Below are positions 1-5,669 of a stretch of DNA of 9,585 nt, one piece after another. This stretch comes from Verrucomicrobiota bacterium (GTDB taxonomy: Bacteria > Verrucomicrobiota > Verrucomicrobiia > Opitutales > UBA953). The notes under the pieces are model-generated. The model did no database searches. It saw nothing but the letters and a program-made list of their open reading frames with translations, and was not told the DNA's origin. The number at the start of each line of letters is the position of its first letter. Positions within the stretch are counted from its first letter, which is position 1. A program made the translations under genes and the position numbers. The stretch covers positions 1 to 9,585 of the forward strand of contig RGES01000042.1 of NCBI GenBank assembly GCA_009917805.1. Reading direction: 5' to 3'.

Positions 1-23
1 GCCCGCCGATCGGCGGGCCTTTT
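1..23. terminator. Terminator-like perfect palindrome with T-run
   Basis: Positions 1-18 form a perfect 18-bp palindrome, GCCCGCC-GATC-GGCGGGC, followed by CTTTT (19-23). Read on the plus strand this is a GC-rich stem with a T-run, the form of a rho-independent terminator for a gene entering from the left of the window. It also lies 20-odd bases past the stop of the minus-strand Pal-like gene, so it may act in both directions. The sequence left of position 1, which would supply the T-run for the minus strand, is not visible. Confidence 0.7.
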
Positions 24-42
24 GCTTACAAGGTTCGTAGGC

Positions 43-657
43 TCAGAGAGCGGTGACCGGGGCCGGCGCGGAGCCAGCGGCGGCCGGGGCGGCCGGACGA
101 GCGGCCGACTTGGCAGCCGGAGCGGCGATAGGACCGGAGTAGTTCACGTCGACGATGATCGCCTTGCGGTCCTTGGCGCCGGACTGGCGACCAGCGGCGT
201 TCTTGTCGGCATGCTGGGAGCCCAGGGCCATGATCTCGGACTTGGCCTGGTTGGCGCCGCTCTTGACGAGATATTCGCGGACGGACTGGGCGCGGCGATC
301 GGAAAGGCCGAGGTTGTATTCTTCGGTACCGAAATGGTCGGTGTAACCGGCGATGATGACGTCGGTGGCCTTCACGCGACCGGCGACGGCGTCGATCTTG
401 GCGCGTTCTGAGGCGGAGACGGTGTACTTATCGAAGTCGAAATAAACGGTGGTAAGGATGGCTTCCTGAGGGATGTTGCCGGCGAGGATGGCGGCGGCGA
501 GGGAATCGCGACGCGCATTAGCCGAGCGGGTATCGATCGAGTCAGGGCCACCGGAGCCGCCGGTCGGACGGTCGAGCGGGTTGAAACCGGCAGGAATACG
601 CGAGGTGCAGCCGACGCTCAGGGCGGCGATGGCGAGAAGGAAGGTGAAACGCTTCAT
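43..657 (-). CDS. pal: Pal/OmpA-family peptidoglycan-associated lipoprotein
   Basis: A 204-residue outer-membrane lipoprotein candidate that would tie the outer membrane to peptidoglycan as part of a Tol-Pal-like system. Residues 1-16 are a signal peptide ending in ALSVGC, a lipobox with Cys17 as the lipidated residue; Ser at -3 instead of Leu makes it imperfect. A Gly/Pro/Ser-rich linker leads to the OmpA domain at about residues 70-172, with the opening VYFDFDKYTV and the motif GYTDHFGTEEYNLGLSDRRA. Asp107 and Arg122 correspond to the diaminopimelate-contacting pair of Pal. An Ala/Pro-rich tail (about 175-204) is extra compared with E. coli Pal. The reading frame is open upstream to 843, but the ATG at 657 is chosen because the signal peptide begins there and the longer start would overlap the MoeB-like gene. 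No tolB or other tol gene is visible, so the pal symbol rests on the domain alone. Confidence 0.85.
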   Translation of the reverse strand: MKRFTFLLAIAALSVGCTSRIPAGFNPLDRPTGGSGGPDSIDTRSANARRDSLAAAILAGNIPQEAILTTVYFDFDKYTVSASERAKIDAVAGRVKATDVIIAGYTDHFGTEEYNLGLSDRRAQSVREYLVKSGANQAKSEIMALGSQHADKNAAGRQSGAKDRKAIIVDVNYSGPIAAPAAKSAARPAAPAAAGSAPAPVTAL

Positions 658-669
658 GATGTGGGACAA

Positions 670-698
670 ATAAAAGAAGACAGGGCGGGAGTCGGCAA
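670..698 (-). promoter_or_regulatory. Candidate sigma70-like promoter for the Pal-like gene
   Basis: In the 53-bp gap after the MoeB-like gene, the minus strand carries TTGCCG (698-693), a 17-bp spacer and TTTTAT (675-670). Each box matches the consensus at 4 of 6 positions. The -10-like box ends 12 nt before the ATG at 657, giving a very short leader. The AT-rich run here stands out from the surrounding DNA. This is a prediction from sequence only; read-through from the upstream gene is equally possible. Confidence 0.35.
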
Positions 699-710
699 GC
701 CTAGTCTCGC

Positions 711-1856
711 TCAGTAGCGCGGGACCTTCGGGTCGACCTTGAGCGACCAGGCGTCGATGCCGCCCTTGACGTTGCTGACGCGGGCATAGCCCTTGGACCG
801 CAGGAACTGGGTGACCTTCATGCTCCGGCCGCCATGGTGGCAATGGACCAGCACCGGCACATCCTGAGGAATCTCGGCCAGGCGCGCCGGCACGGTGTTC
901 ATAGGAATCAGCCGGGAGCCATCGATCTTGCAGACGGCGTGCTCATCCATCTCGCGGACATCGATCAGGAGGGGCGGATTCGGACCGGCCAGGAGACGCT
1001 GGGCCTCTTCGACGGTCACTTCGAGGGGAGTTTCGGACATAGGCGTGGAAATAGTGCAAACAGTCGGCGCATAAGCCGCCTTCTCGAGGGAACGGATGCT
1101 GGGGGCAGACCCGCAGCAAGGGCACGCCGGGTCGGCGGCCAAGGCGACCAGCTTCGAGGTCCCGGCGGCGACATCGACCACCAAGAGGCGAGACGCAGTG
1201 CGCTTACCCAGCAATACGGCGATGACTTCGGAGGCCATCCAGGAGCCGATGACCCCGCAGGTCGCGCCGAAGACGCCGGCGTCGGCGCAAGTCGGCACCG
1301 AGGCGGCGTCAGGGATCACCGGATAGAGACAACGGTAGCATCCAGTGCGCGGCAGAAAAACCCCGACTTGGCCGGCCTCGCGCAGGACGCTGCCGTGCAC
1401 GAGCGGCTTACCGCCCAGGACGCAGGCGTCGGCGGCGAGGAAACGGGTCGCGAAATTATCCGTGCCATCCACGACGAGGTCATACCGGGCGACCAGCTCG
1501 GCGGCGTTCTCGACCGTGAACCCCTCGGGATGCAACGCCACCTTGAGACCCGGATTGATCTCCCCTAGCGCTTCGGCGGCTGAAATAGTCTTCGGGAGGC
1601 CCAAGGTATCGAATCCATGGACGACCTGACGATGGAGGTTCGAGATCTCGACCTTATCCGGGTCGGCGATGCCGATGAGCCCGACACCGGCGGCGGCAAG
1701 GTACAATCCGACGGGCGAACCGAGGCCCCCTGCCCCCAAGAGCAGGACCTTGGCTTCGCGGAGACGCAGTTGACCGGACTCCCCTACCCCGGGCAGACGA
1801 ATCTGCCGGGAGTACAAGGCCTTCTCATGGTCGCTTAGGCGCGGTTCCGCGGACAT
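711..1856 (-). CDS. MoeB/ThiF-type E1-like adenylyltransferase-rhodanese fusion (MoeZ/MOCS3-like)
   Basis: A 381-residue cytoplasmic enzyme expected to adenylate the C-terminal Gly-Gly of a small sulfur carrier (MoaD- or ThiS-like) and hand it sulfur, for molybdopterin, thiamine or thiolated tRNA synthesis. The E1-like domain (about 8-250) has the ATP-binding loop GAGGLGS (41-47), DPDKVEISNLHRQ (65-77, with Asn73 and Arg76), Lys89 and VDGTDN (129-134). Two zinc-binding CxxC pairs sit at Cys173/Cys176 and Cys245/Cys248, and the crossover-type cysteine is Cys190 in TCADAGV. A linker leads to a rhodanese domain (about 275-381) with active-site Cys339 in HCHHGGRS. The frame is open to 1955; the ATG at 1856 is preferred because the family N-terminus (LSDHEKALYSRQIRLPG) starts just after it and the longer form runs into ruvX. 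No carrier-protein gene is nearby, so the pathway cannot be assigned. Confidence 0.9.
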   Translation of the reverse strand: MSAEPRLSDHEKALYSRQIRLPGVGESGQLRLREAKVLLLGAGGLGSPVGLYLAAAGVGLIGIADPDKVEISNLHRQVVHGFDTLGLPKTISAAEALGEINPGLKVALHPEGFTVENAAELVARYDLVVDGTDNFATRFLAADACVLGGKPLVHGSVLREAGQVGVFLPRTGCYRCLYPVIPDAASVPTCADAGVFGATCGVIGSWMASEVIAVLLGKRTASRLLVVDVAAGTSKLVALAADPACPCCGSAPSIRSLEKAAYAPTVCTISTPMSETPLEVTVEEAQRLLAGPNPPLLIDVREMDEHAVCKIDGSRLIPMNTVPARLAEIPQDVPVLVHCHHGGRSMKVTQFLRSKGYARVSNVKGGIDAWSLKVDPKVPRY

Positions 1857-1930
1857 GCCGACAGTGGAACCCCCGCGAGATGCGGTGTCAAACCGCCCCT
1901 TCCACGTGTCGGATTGAATAATCCGCCAAG
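1857..1930. promoter_or_regulatory. Divergent intergenic region between E1-like gene and ruvX
   Basis: This 74-bp gap must hold the start signals for both outward-facing genes. It contains two small dyads: GCGGT-N5-ACCGC (1882-1896) and CGGATT-GAAT-AATCCG (1910-1925). The first dyad, read on the minus strand, contains a perfect TTGACA (1891-1886). The hexamer 17 bp further on is TCCACT (1868-1863), a poor -10 match that would place transcription start at or very near the ATG at 1856. The second dyad sits 5 bp before the ruvX GTG. Either could be an operator; none is proven. Confidence 0.35.
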
Positions 1931-2386
1931 GTGTCCCAACTTGACCCCGTGGCACAGGTCTTCCTCGGCATCGATTATGGCTCCCGCAGGGTCGGGCTGA
2001 GCCATGCCGACGAACTGGGCTTCGCCTTCCCCCTGCCGGCGGCGGTCGCGGAAAGCGCCGAAGAACGCTTCGCCCAGATCGGCAAGGAGATCGCCCGGCT
2101 GAAAGTCACCCTGCTCGTCCTCGGCTACCCCCTCTCGGTCGAAGGCGAACGGACGAAGCGTTGCGACGAGGTCGACGCCTTCGCGGCCGAACTGACCCGC
2201 CGTTTCAGCCTGCCGATCGAGAAGGTCGACGAGGCCCTCACGAGCCAGGCGGCCGACGAGATGGGCGGCCGCAAGGCGCGCTCGGCCAACGAACGCAAGC
2301 AGCAGGCCCGCTCCGGCGAACGCGATTCCCGCGCCGCCGCCGTCCTGCTCCAGGATTTCCTCAACAGCCGCGGAATCGGCGCCTGA
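1931..2386 (+). CDS. ruvX: RuvX/YqgF-family putative pre-16S rRNA nuclease
   Basis: A 151-residue RNase H-fold protein, the usual size for the YqgF/RuvX family, which processes the 5' end of 16S rRNA and was earlier annotated as a Holliday junction resolvase. The N-terminal motif FLGIDYGSRRVGLS (11-24) places catalytic Asp15. The central LGYPLSVEGE (64-73) matches the family LGxPxxxxG segment, VDEALTSQAA (99-108) supplies the second acidic site, and RDSRAAAVLLQDFL (131-144) supplies the third (Asp132). Translation starts at GTG 1931; another GTG at 1949 is possible and would still keep the first motif. No Shine-Dalgarno is visible. The stop is followed after one base by the truA ATG, so the two genes are almost certainly co-transcribed and translationally coupled. 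Confidence 0.9.
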   Translation: MSQLDPVAQVFLGIDYGSRRVGLSHADELGFAFPLPAAVAESAEERFAQIGKEIARLKVTLLVLGYPLSVEGERTKRCDEVDAFAAELTRRFSLPIEKVDEALTSQAADEMGGRKARSANERKQQARSGERDSRAAAVLLQDFLNSRGIGA

Positions 2387-2387
2387 C

Positions 2388-3233
2388 ATGCCTCCCGCCA
2401 AGCCCAAGAAACCGTTCACGCCGAAGCTCGAGCGCTTCCTCGCGACGGTCGCCTACGACGGCACCGACCACATCGGCTGGCAGGTCCAGACGGGGAGGCT
2501 TTCGATCGAAGGCGAACTCGAGGAACGCCTCTCGCGCATCCTCAAGACCCCGATCGACATCCATGGCAGCGGCCGCACCGACTCGGGCGTGCACAGCGTC
2601 GGCCAACGCTTCCACTTCGACGCCTTCTGGCCGCATCCGTGCAGCTACCTCGTGCACGCGATCAACTCGTGCGAACAGAACGGCCTGCTGGTCACGCACC
2701 TGCAACGCGTCGCGCCGGGCTTCCATTGCCGCTGGCACGCCAACGGCAAACGCTACCGTTACGAGATCTGCGACGGCTATCCGCCGCCCTGGGAAGCGCG
2801 CTACTGCCTCGGCCTGGGCAACAAGACCGTGGACGTGAAGCTGATGCGCCAGGCCGCCAAGCTGTTGCTCGGCAAACATGACTTCTACGCCTTCGGCGCC
2901 AACCACGGCCAGGGCATGGAGAAGGAGAACCCCGTCAAGGAGCTGCGGCGCCTCGACGTCCGTCGCCGCGGCAAACGCATCACGATCGTCGCCGAAGGCA
3001 GCGGCTTCCTTTATAAGATGGTCCGTCGCCTCGTCGGCGGCCTCCTCCGCGTCGGCGAGGGCAAGATGCCGCCGGAACGCCTGGTCGCCTACCGCAAGGA
3101 ACGCGTGATCACCTCCGAAGTCCCCACGGCGCCCGCCCGGGGGCTTTTCATGGAGAAAGTGTTCTTCGAGCCCGGCTCGCTGCGGAACCCACGCCCCTTG
3201 CGCGGCCGCGAAGACACCGGCAGCTCGGAATAA
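2388..3233 (+). CDS. truA: tRNA pseudouridine(38-40) synthase TruA
   Basis: A 281-residue enzyme that isomerises uridines 38-40 in the tRNA anticodon arm to pseudouridine. The family landmarks appear in order: VAYDGTDHIGWQ (21-32), the catalytic motif GSGRTDSGVHSVGQ (60-73) with nucleophile Asp65, KRYRYEI (121-127), the C-terminal core motif GFLYKMVRRLVGGLLRVGEG (206-225) and TAPARGLFME (247-256). The N-terminal extension (about 1-15, Lys/Pro-rich) and the C-terminal tail (about 262-281, Arg/Pro-rich) make it slightly longer than typical members. The ATG lies 1 bp after the ruvX stop with no clear Shine-Dalgarno, so it probably depends on coupling to ruvX. No terminator-like hairpin is visible in the 49 bp before the next gene. 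Confidence 0.95.
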   Translation: MPPAKPKKPFTPKLERFLATVAYDGTDHIGWQVQTGRLSIEGELEERLSRILKTPIDIHGSGRTDSGVHSVGQRFHFDAFWPHPCSYLVHAINSCEQNGLLVTHLQRVAPGFHCRWHANGKRYRYEICDGYPPPWEARYCLGLGNKTVDVKLMRQAAKLLLGKHDFYAFGANHGQGMEKENPVKELRRLDVRRRGKRITIVAEGSGFLYKMVRRLVGGLLRVGEGKMPPERLVAYRKERVITSEVPTAPARGLFMEKVFFEPGSLRNPRPLRGREDTGSSE

Positions 3234-3273
3234 AGGCCGCTTAATCTCAGGTTAAGGCCGCTTCGGGCATAAT
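3233..3273 (+). promoter_or_regulatory. Promoter-like module A upstream of the YHYH gene
   Basis: The gap after truA holds CTTAA (3240-3244), 7 bp, TTAAG (3252-3256), 11 bp, then CATAAT (3268-3273), a 5/6 match to a -10 box, 9 nt before the ATG at 3283. The same arrangement with identical spacing recurs before the PEBP gene (5625-5658). The TTAA cores also read as direct repeats with an 11-bp period ending close upstream of the -10 box, a geometry known for OmpR/PhoB-family response regulators. A 10-bp direct repeat, AAGGCCGCTT, occurs at 3233-3242 and 3254-3263, a 21-bp period. No sigma70-type -35 box is apparent, so an activator-dependent promoter is inferred. Confidence 0.55.
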
Positions 3274-3282
3274 ATCTTCCTC

Positions 3283-4320
3283 ATGCGTGCCCTCTCCTTC
3301 GCCTACGTCATCGTCTGCCTGACCGCGCATGCCGCCCCGGTCGACCTCCCTTCGCTCTTCGACAAGCGCGCCTTGGTCAAGCCGATCACCGAGATGGAAG
3401 GCATCCTGAGCGACGGCTCCAAGGCCACGGTCTACAAGATCGTGGTCCGTTCGCTGCCCTACGATCACGCGATGGGCCCCTGGTCCCCGGCCACGCTCAA
3501 GGACAAAGGCGGCTACTGGGAAGACACCGTCGACAAGAAGCTGTACCGCGTCGACGCCGACTATCTCAAGATCCTGAACCAGCGCGGCTGGAACATGTTC
3601 GACGCCGATGGCACGGTGCACCGGACGAAGGACCGGACGGAGTTCGACAAGGTCGCGCGCCAGGAACTCGCGGGCTGGACCTACGAGCAGGCCGCCAAGG
3701 AAGGCGTCACGAACTCGGTCATCGAACTGCAGCCGCTCGAACAGATCGTCACGATCTTCCTGCCGAAGAACCCGAAGGCCTCCGAGAAGGTCACCCCGTT
3801 GCGCCAGGCCAAGTTCTCCCCGCGCTCGGGCCTCGGCATCAGCACCAACGGCATCCGCTTCTTCCCGCCCGAACCGGTCGACCGCATCACGGCCTTCAAG
3901 AACATCGCCCCGCTCGATCCCAAGGGCGGCCACACGGGCTTCGGACATGAATATCATTACCACCGCGCGCCGTCCGTCATGGACGAAGACAAGTCGGGCA
4001 AGATCGTAGGCTTCGCGCTCGACGGCTTCCCGGTCCGCGGCCCCACGGAAACCGACGGCTCCGCTCCCAAGAAACTGGATGCGATCAGCGGTCACGACCA
4101 CGACGGCCTGGGCTATCACTACCACGTGAGCAACGCATGGCCCTACATCGTCGGCGGGTTCAAGGGCCCGCTCGGCACCGCCGTCCTCGGCGACGTCGAC
4201 ACCTGTGACGCCACCAAGACGGGAGGCGACGGCGGCAAAGGCGGCAAGGGGGGCAAGGGCGGTAAAGGCGGCCCCAAGGGGGCCGACGGCAAGAAGGGTC
4301 CTCCCCCTGACGCCAAGTGA
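3283..4320 (+). CDS. Secreted YHYH-domain protein with C-terminal Gly-Lys repeat
   Basis: A 345-residue exported protein of unknown biochemical role. Residues 1-18 form a signal peptide (hydrophobic core, probable cleavage near AHA-AP). The YHYH domain (about 180-295) shows GGHTGFGHEYHYH (215-227), GFALDGFPVRGPTE (243-256) and GHDHDGLGYHYHVSNAWPYIVGG (270-292, here summarised by its two YHYH cores at 224-227 and 278-281). The many His residues could bind metal, but this is inference. The N-terminal part (about 25-175), including the segment SLPYDHAMGPW, resembles regions that accompany this domain elsewhere, as far as I recall. The C-terminus ends in a GGK-repeat run (314-330) and a Lys/Pro tail (331-345). 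The stop overlaps a possible GTG start of the downstream sulfatase and lies 5 bp before its ATG, so the two form an operon led by promoter module A. Confidence 0.8.
   Translation: MRALSFAYVIVCLTAHAAPVDLPSLFDKRALVKPITEMEGILSDGSKATVYKIVVRSLPYDHAMGPWSPATLKDKGGYWEDTVDKKLYRVDADYLKILNQRGWNMFDADGTVHRTKDRTEFDKVARQELAGWTYEQAAKEGVTNSVIELQPLEQIVTIFLPKNPKASEKVTPLRQAKFSPRSGLGISTNGIRFFPPEPVDRITAFKNIAPLDPKGGHTGFGHEYHYHRAPSVMDEDKSGKIVGFALDGFPVRGPTETDGSAPKKLDAISGHDHDGLGYHYHVSNAWPYIVGGFKGPLGTAVLGDVDTCDATKTGGDGGKGGKGGKGGKGGPKGADGKKGPPPDAK
4222..4272 (+). repeat. GGK-repeat coding tract in the YHYH protein
   Basis: This tract encodes residues 314-330 of the YHYH protein, GGDGG followed by four K-G-G units. The codons are not identical (ggc, ggg, ggt for Gly; aaa, aag for Lys), so the protein repeat has been kept while the DNA has drifted. 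Closely related tracts occur at 5583-5618 and 5754-5786. Confidence 0.9.
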
Positions 4321-4325
4321 GCCTG

Positions 4326-5621
4326 ATGCGCCTGCTCTTCTCACTGCTGGCCTGCCTCGCGCTCGTCCCTCGGGCCGAGGCGCAGAACACCAAGCCTAAC
4401 GTCGTCGTGATCGTCGCCGATGACCTCGGCTGGAACGACATCGGCACGCGCAACCCGAAGATCGTCACGCCGAATCTCGTCAAGCTGGCCAAGGATGGCG
4501 TGGAACTGCAGCGGTTCTACGGTTACCCGGTCTGCAGCCCGGCGCGCGCCGGGCTACTGACCGGCGTGCTTCCTCGCCGCCTCGGGTTGGTGAACGTGAT
4601 CATGCCCGGACAAGCCGGCATCACCAAAGCCACGCCGACCTTGCCGGCCAGGCTCAAGTCGGCCGGCTATGCGACCTCGCTCATCGGCAAATGGCATCTC
4701 GGCAACCAGAACCCGCCCGCCGCCGTCGGCTTCGACCATTTCTACGGCTTCATGGGCGCGGAACTGGATTACATGAAGCATACCGACAAACGCGGGAAAC
4801 CCGACTGGCAGCGCGACGGCAAGCAGATCGAGGAATCCGGCTACACGACCTACCTCTTCGCCGACGAAGCCTCGAAGCAGATCCGCAACCGCGACAAGGC
4901 CAAGCCGTTCTTCATCGAAGTCGCCTTCAACGCGCCGCACATCGACCTCGCCGCGCCCGAAGACCTGATCGCGAAGCATAAGTCGGACGGGCTGTATGGC
5001 GCGGTCGTCGAAGGCCTCGACATCGGCATCGGTCGCATCCTGAGCACGCTCGACGAACAAGGCCTGCGCGACAACACGCTGGTCATCTTCGTCTCCGACA
5101 ACGGCGCGCCGCGTCCGACGGGCTCCAACGCGCCGCTCCGCGGCTACAAGGCCTCCGTCGACGAAGGCGGCATCCGCACCCCCGCGATCGTGCGTTGGCC
5201 CAAGCACGTGCCCGCGGGAGCGAAGCTCGAACAGCCGATCGCGATCATCGACCTCTTTCCGACCATCGCCGCGGCGACGAACCTGCCGCTCACCGCGGAA
5301 CTGAAGATCGACGGCATCAACCAGTGGCCGGCCCTCGCCGGCGGCAAGCCCCTGCCCCGCCCGGCCTTCCTGGTGGCTTCGATGGACATCGCCTTGTTCG
5401 ACGGCGACTGGAAGCTGGTCGAGACCAACGCCGGTCAACGGACGCTCTACAACCTGAGGGCGGACATCTCCGAGACGAAGGATCTCCTGGCCGCGCAACC
5501 CGAGCTGGCTGCCAAGCTGGGTGCCCAGCTGGATACCTTGAAAAAGGATCTGCCGGCCTATTCCGGGGGCAGCATCGGTCCCGGCGGCGGCAAAGGCGGC
5601 AAAGGCAAGGGCAAGAAATAA
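4326..5621 (+). CDS. Secreted sulfatase (formylglycine-type, S1 family) with C-terminal Gly-Lys tail
   Basis: A 431-residue exported sulfatase predicted to cleave sulfate esters, probably on polysaccharides. Residues 1-19 are a signal peptide (MRLLFSLLACLALVPRAEA). Active-site elements are complete: metal ligands Asp32/Asp33 in VADDLGW, the formylglycine motif CSPAR (Cys70-Arg74) followed by AGLLTG, Lys122/His124 in GKWHLG, His205 in NAPHID, Asp258/Asn259 in VSDNGAP and Lys275 in GYKAS. The conserved Ser at +3 of the Cys motif is Ala, which is still compatible with the CxPxR recognition pattern. The tail GGGKGGKGKGKK (420-431) repeats the Gly-Lys theme of its neighbours. ATG 4326 is chosen over the GTG at 4317, which overlaps the YHYH stop as GTGA and would add three residues. 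Maturation would need a formylglycine-generating enzyme or anSME encoded elsewhere. The substrate cannot be told from sequence. Confidence 0.9.
   Translation: MRLLFSLLACLALVPRAEAQNTKPNVVVIVADDLGWNDIGTRNPKIVTPNLVKLAKDGVELQRFYGYPVCSPARAGLLTGVLPRRLGLVNVIMPGQAGITKATPTLPARLKSAGYATSLIGKWHLGNQNPPAAVGFDHFYGFMGAELDYMKHTDKRGKPDWQRDGKQIEESGYTTYLFADEASKQIRNRDKAKPFFIEVAFNAPHIDLAAPEDLIAKHKSDGLYGAVVEGLDIGIGRILSTLDEQGLRDNTLVIFVSDNGAPRPTGSNAPLRGYKASVDEGGIRTPAIVRWPKHVPAGAKLEQPIAIIDLFPTIAAATNLPLTAELKIDGINQWPALAGGKPLPRPAFLVASMDIALFDGDWKLVETNAGQRTLYNLRADISETKDLLAAQPELAAKLGAQLDTLKKDLPAYSGGSIGPGGGKGGKGKGKK
5583..5618 (+). repeat. Gly-Lys coding tract ending the first sulfatase
   Basis: Encodes the last 12 residues of the sulfatase, GGGKGGKGKGKK, immediately before the stop. 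It is shorter and more Lys-rich than the tract in the YHYH gene and sits after a flexible SGGSIGPG linker, so it is likely a solvent-exposed basic tail outside the sulfatase fold. Confidence 0.85.
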
Positions 5622-5624
5622 GCC

Positions 5625-5658
5625 CTTAACGCCGTCTTAAGGCTCGTTCAGGTATACT
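5625..5658 (+). promoter_or_regulatory. Promoter-like module B upstream of the PEBP-like gene
   Basis: The 48-bp gap after the sulfatase carries CTTAA (5625-5629), 7 bp, TTAAG (5637-5641), 11 bp, then TATACT (5653-5658), a 5/6 match to a -10 box, 11 nt before the ATG at 5670. Both spacings equal those of module A before the YHYH gene, and bases between TTAAG and the -10 box are also partly shared (TTAAGGC, then TTC, then GG). In this copy the repeats read as perfect direct CTTAA repeats with an 11-bp period. The module suggests a second, co-regulated transcription start inside the cluster. Confidence 0.55.
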
Positions 5659-5669
5659 TCTTCATCCCT

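Noticed and set aside
658..710. Rho-independent terminator after the E1-rhodanese gene
   Set aside because: The minus strand has a T-rich run here but no stable stem in front of it; a promoter for the Pal-like gene explains the AT-rich stretch better.
658..843. Longer N-terminus for the Pal-like protein (frame open to 843)
   Set aside because: The added residues overlap the end of the E1-rhodanese gene, have no signal-like character and would bury the lipoprotein signal peptide that begins at 657.
1857..1955. Longer N-terminus for the E1-rhodanese fusion
   Set aside because: It would overlap ruvX and adds residues that precede the normal family start.
3240..3273. Assigning the CTTAA/TTAAG module as a Pho box
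   Set aside because: The 11-bp period fits OmpR/PhoB-type regulators in general, but the bases do not match the enterobacterial Pho box and no regulator gene is in the window.
4222..4272. Tandem repeat as a CRISPR-like or satellite array
   Set aside because: The units are 9-bp Gly-Gly-Lys codon sets within an open reading frame, with synonymous variation and no spacers.
3247..4344. Long antisense open frames opposite the YHYH gene, both sulfatases, truA and the PEBP-like gene
   Set aside because: They are opposite-strand shadows of well-supported genes in GC-rich DNA, rich in Arg, Ala, Gly and Val, with no domain or signal features.
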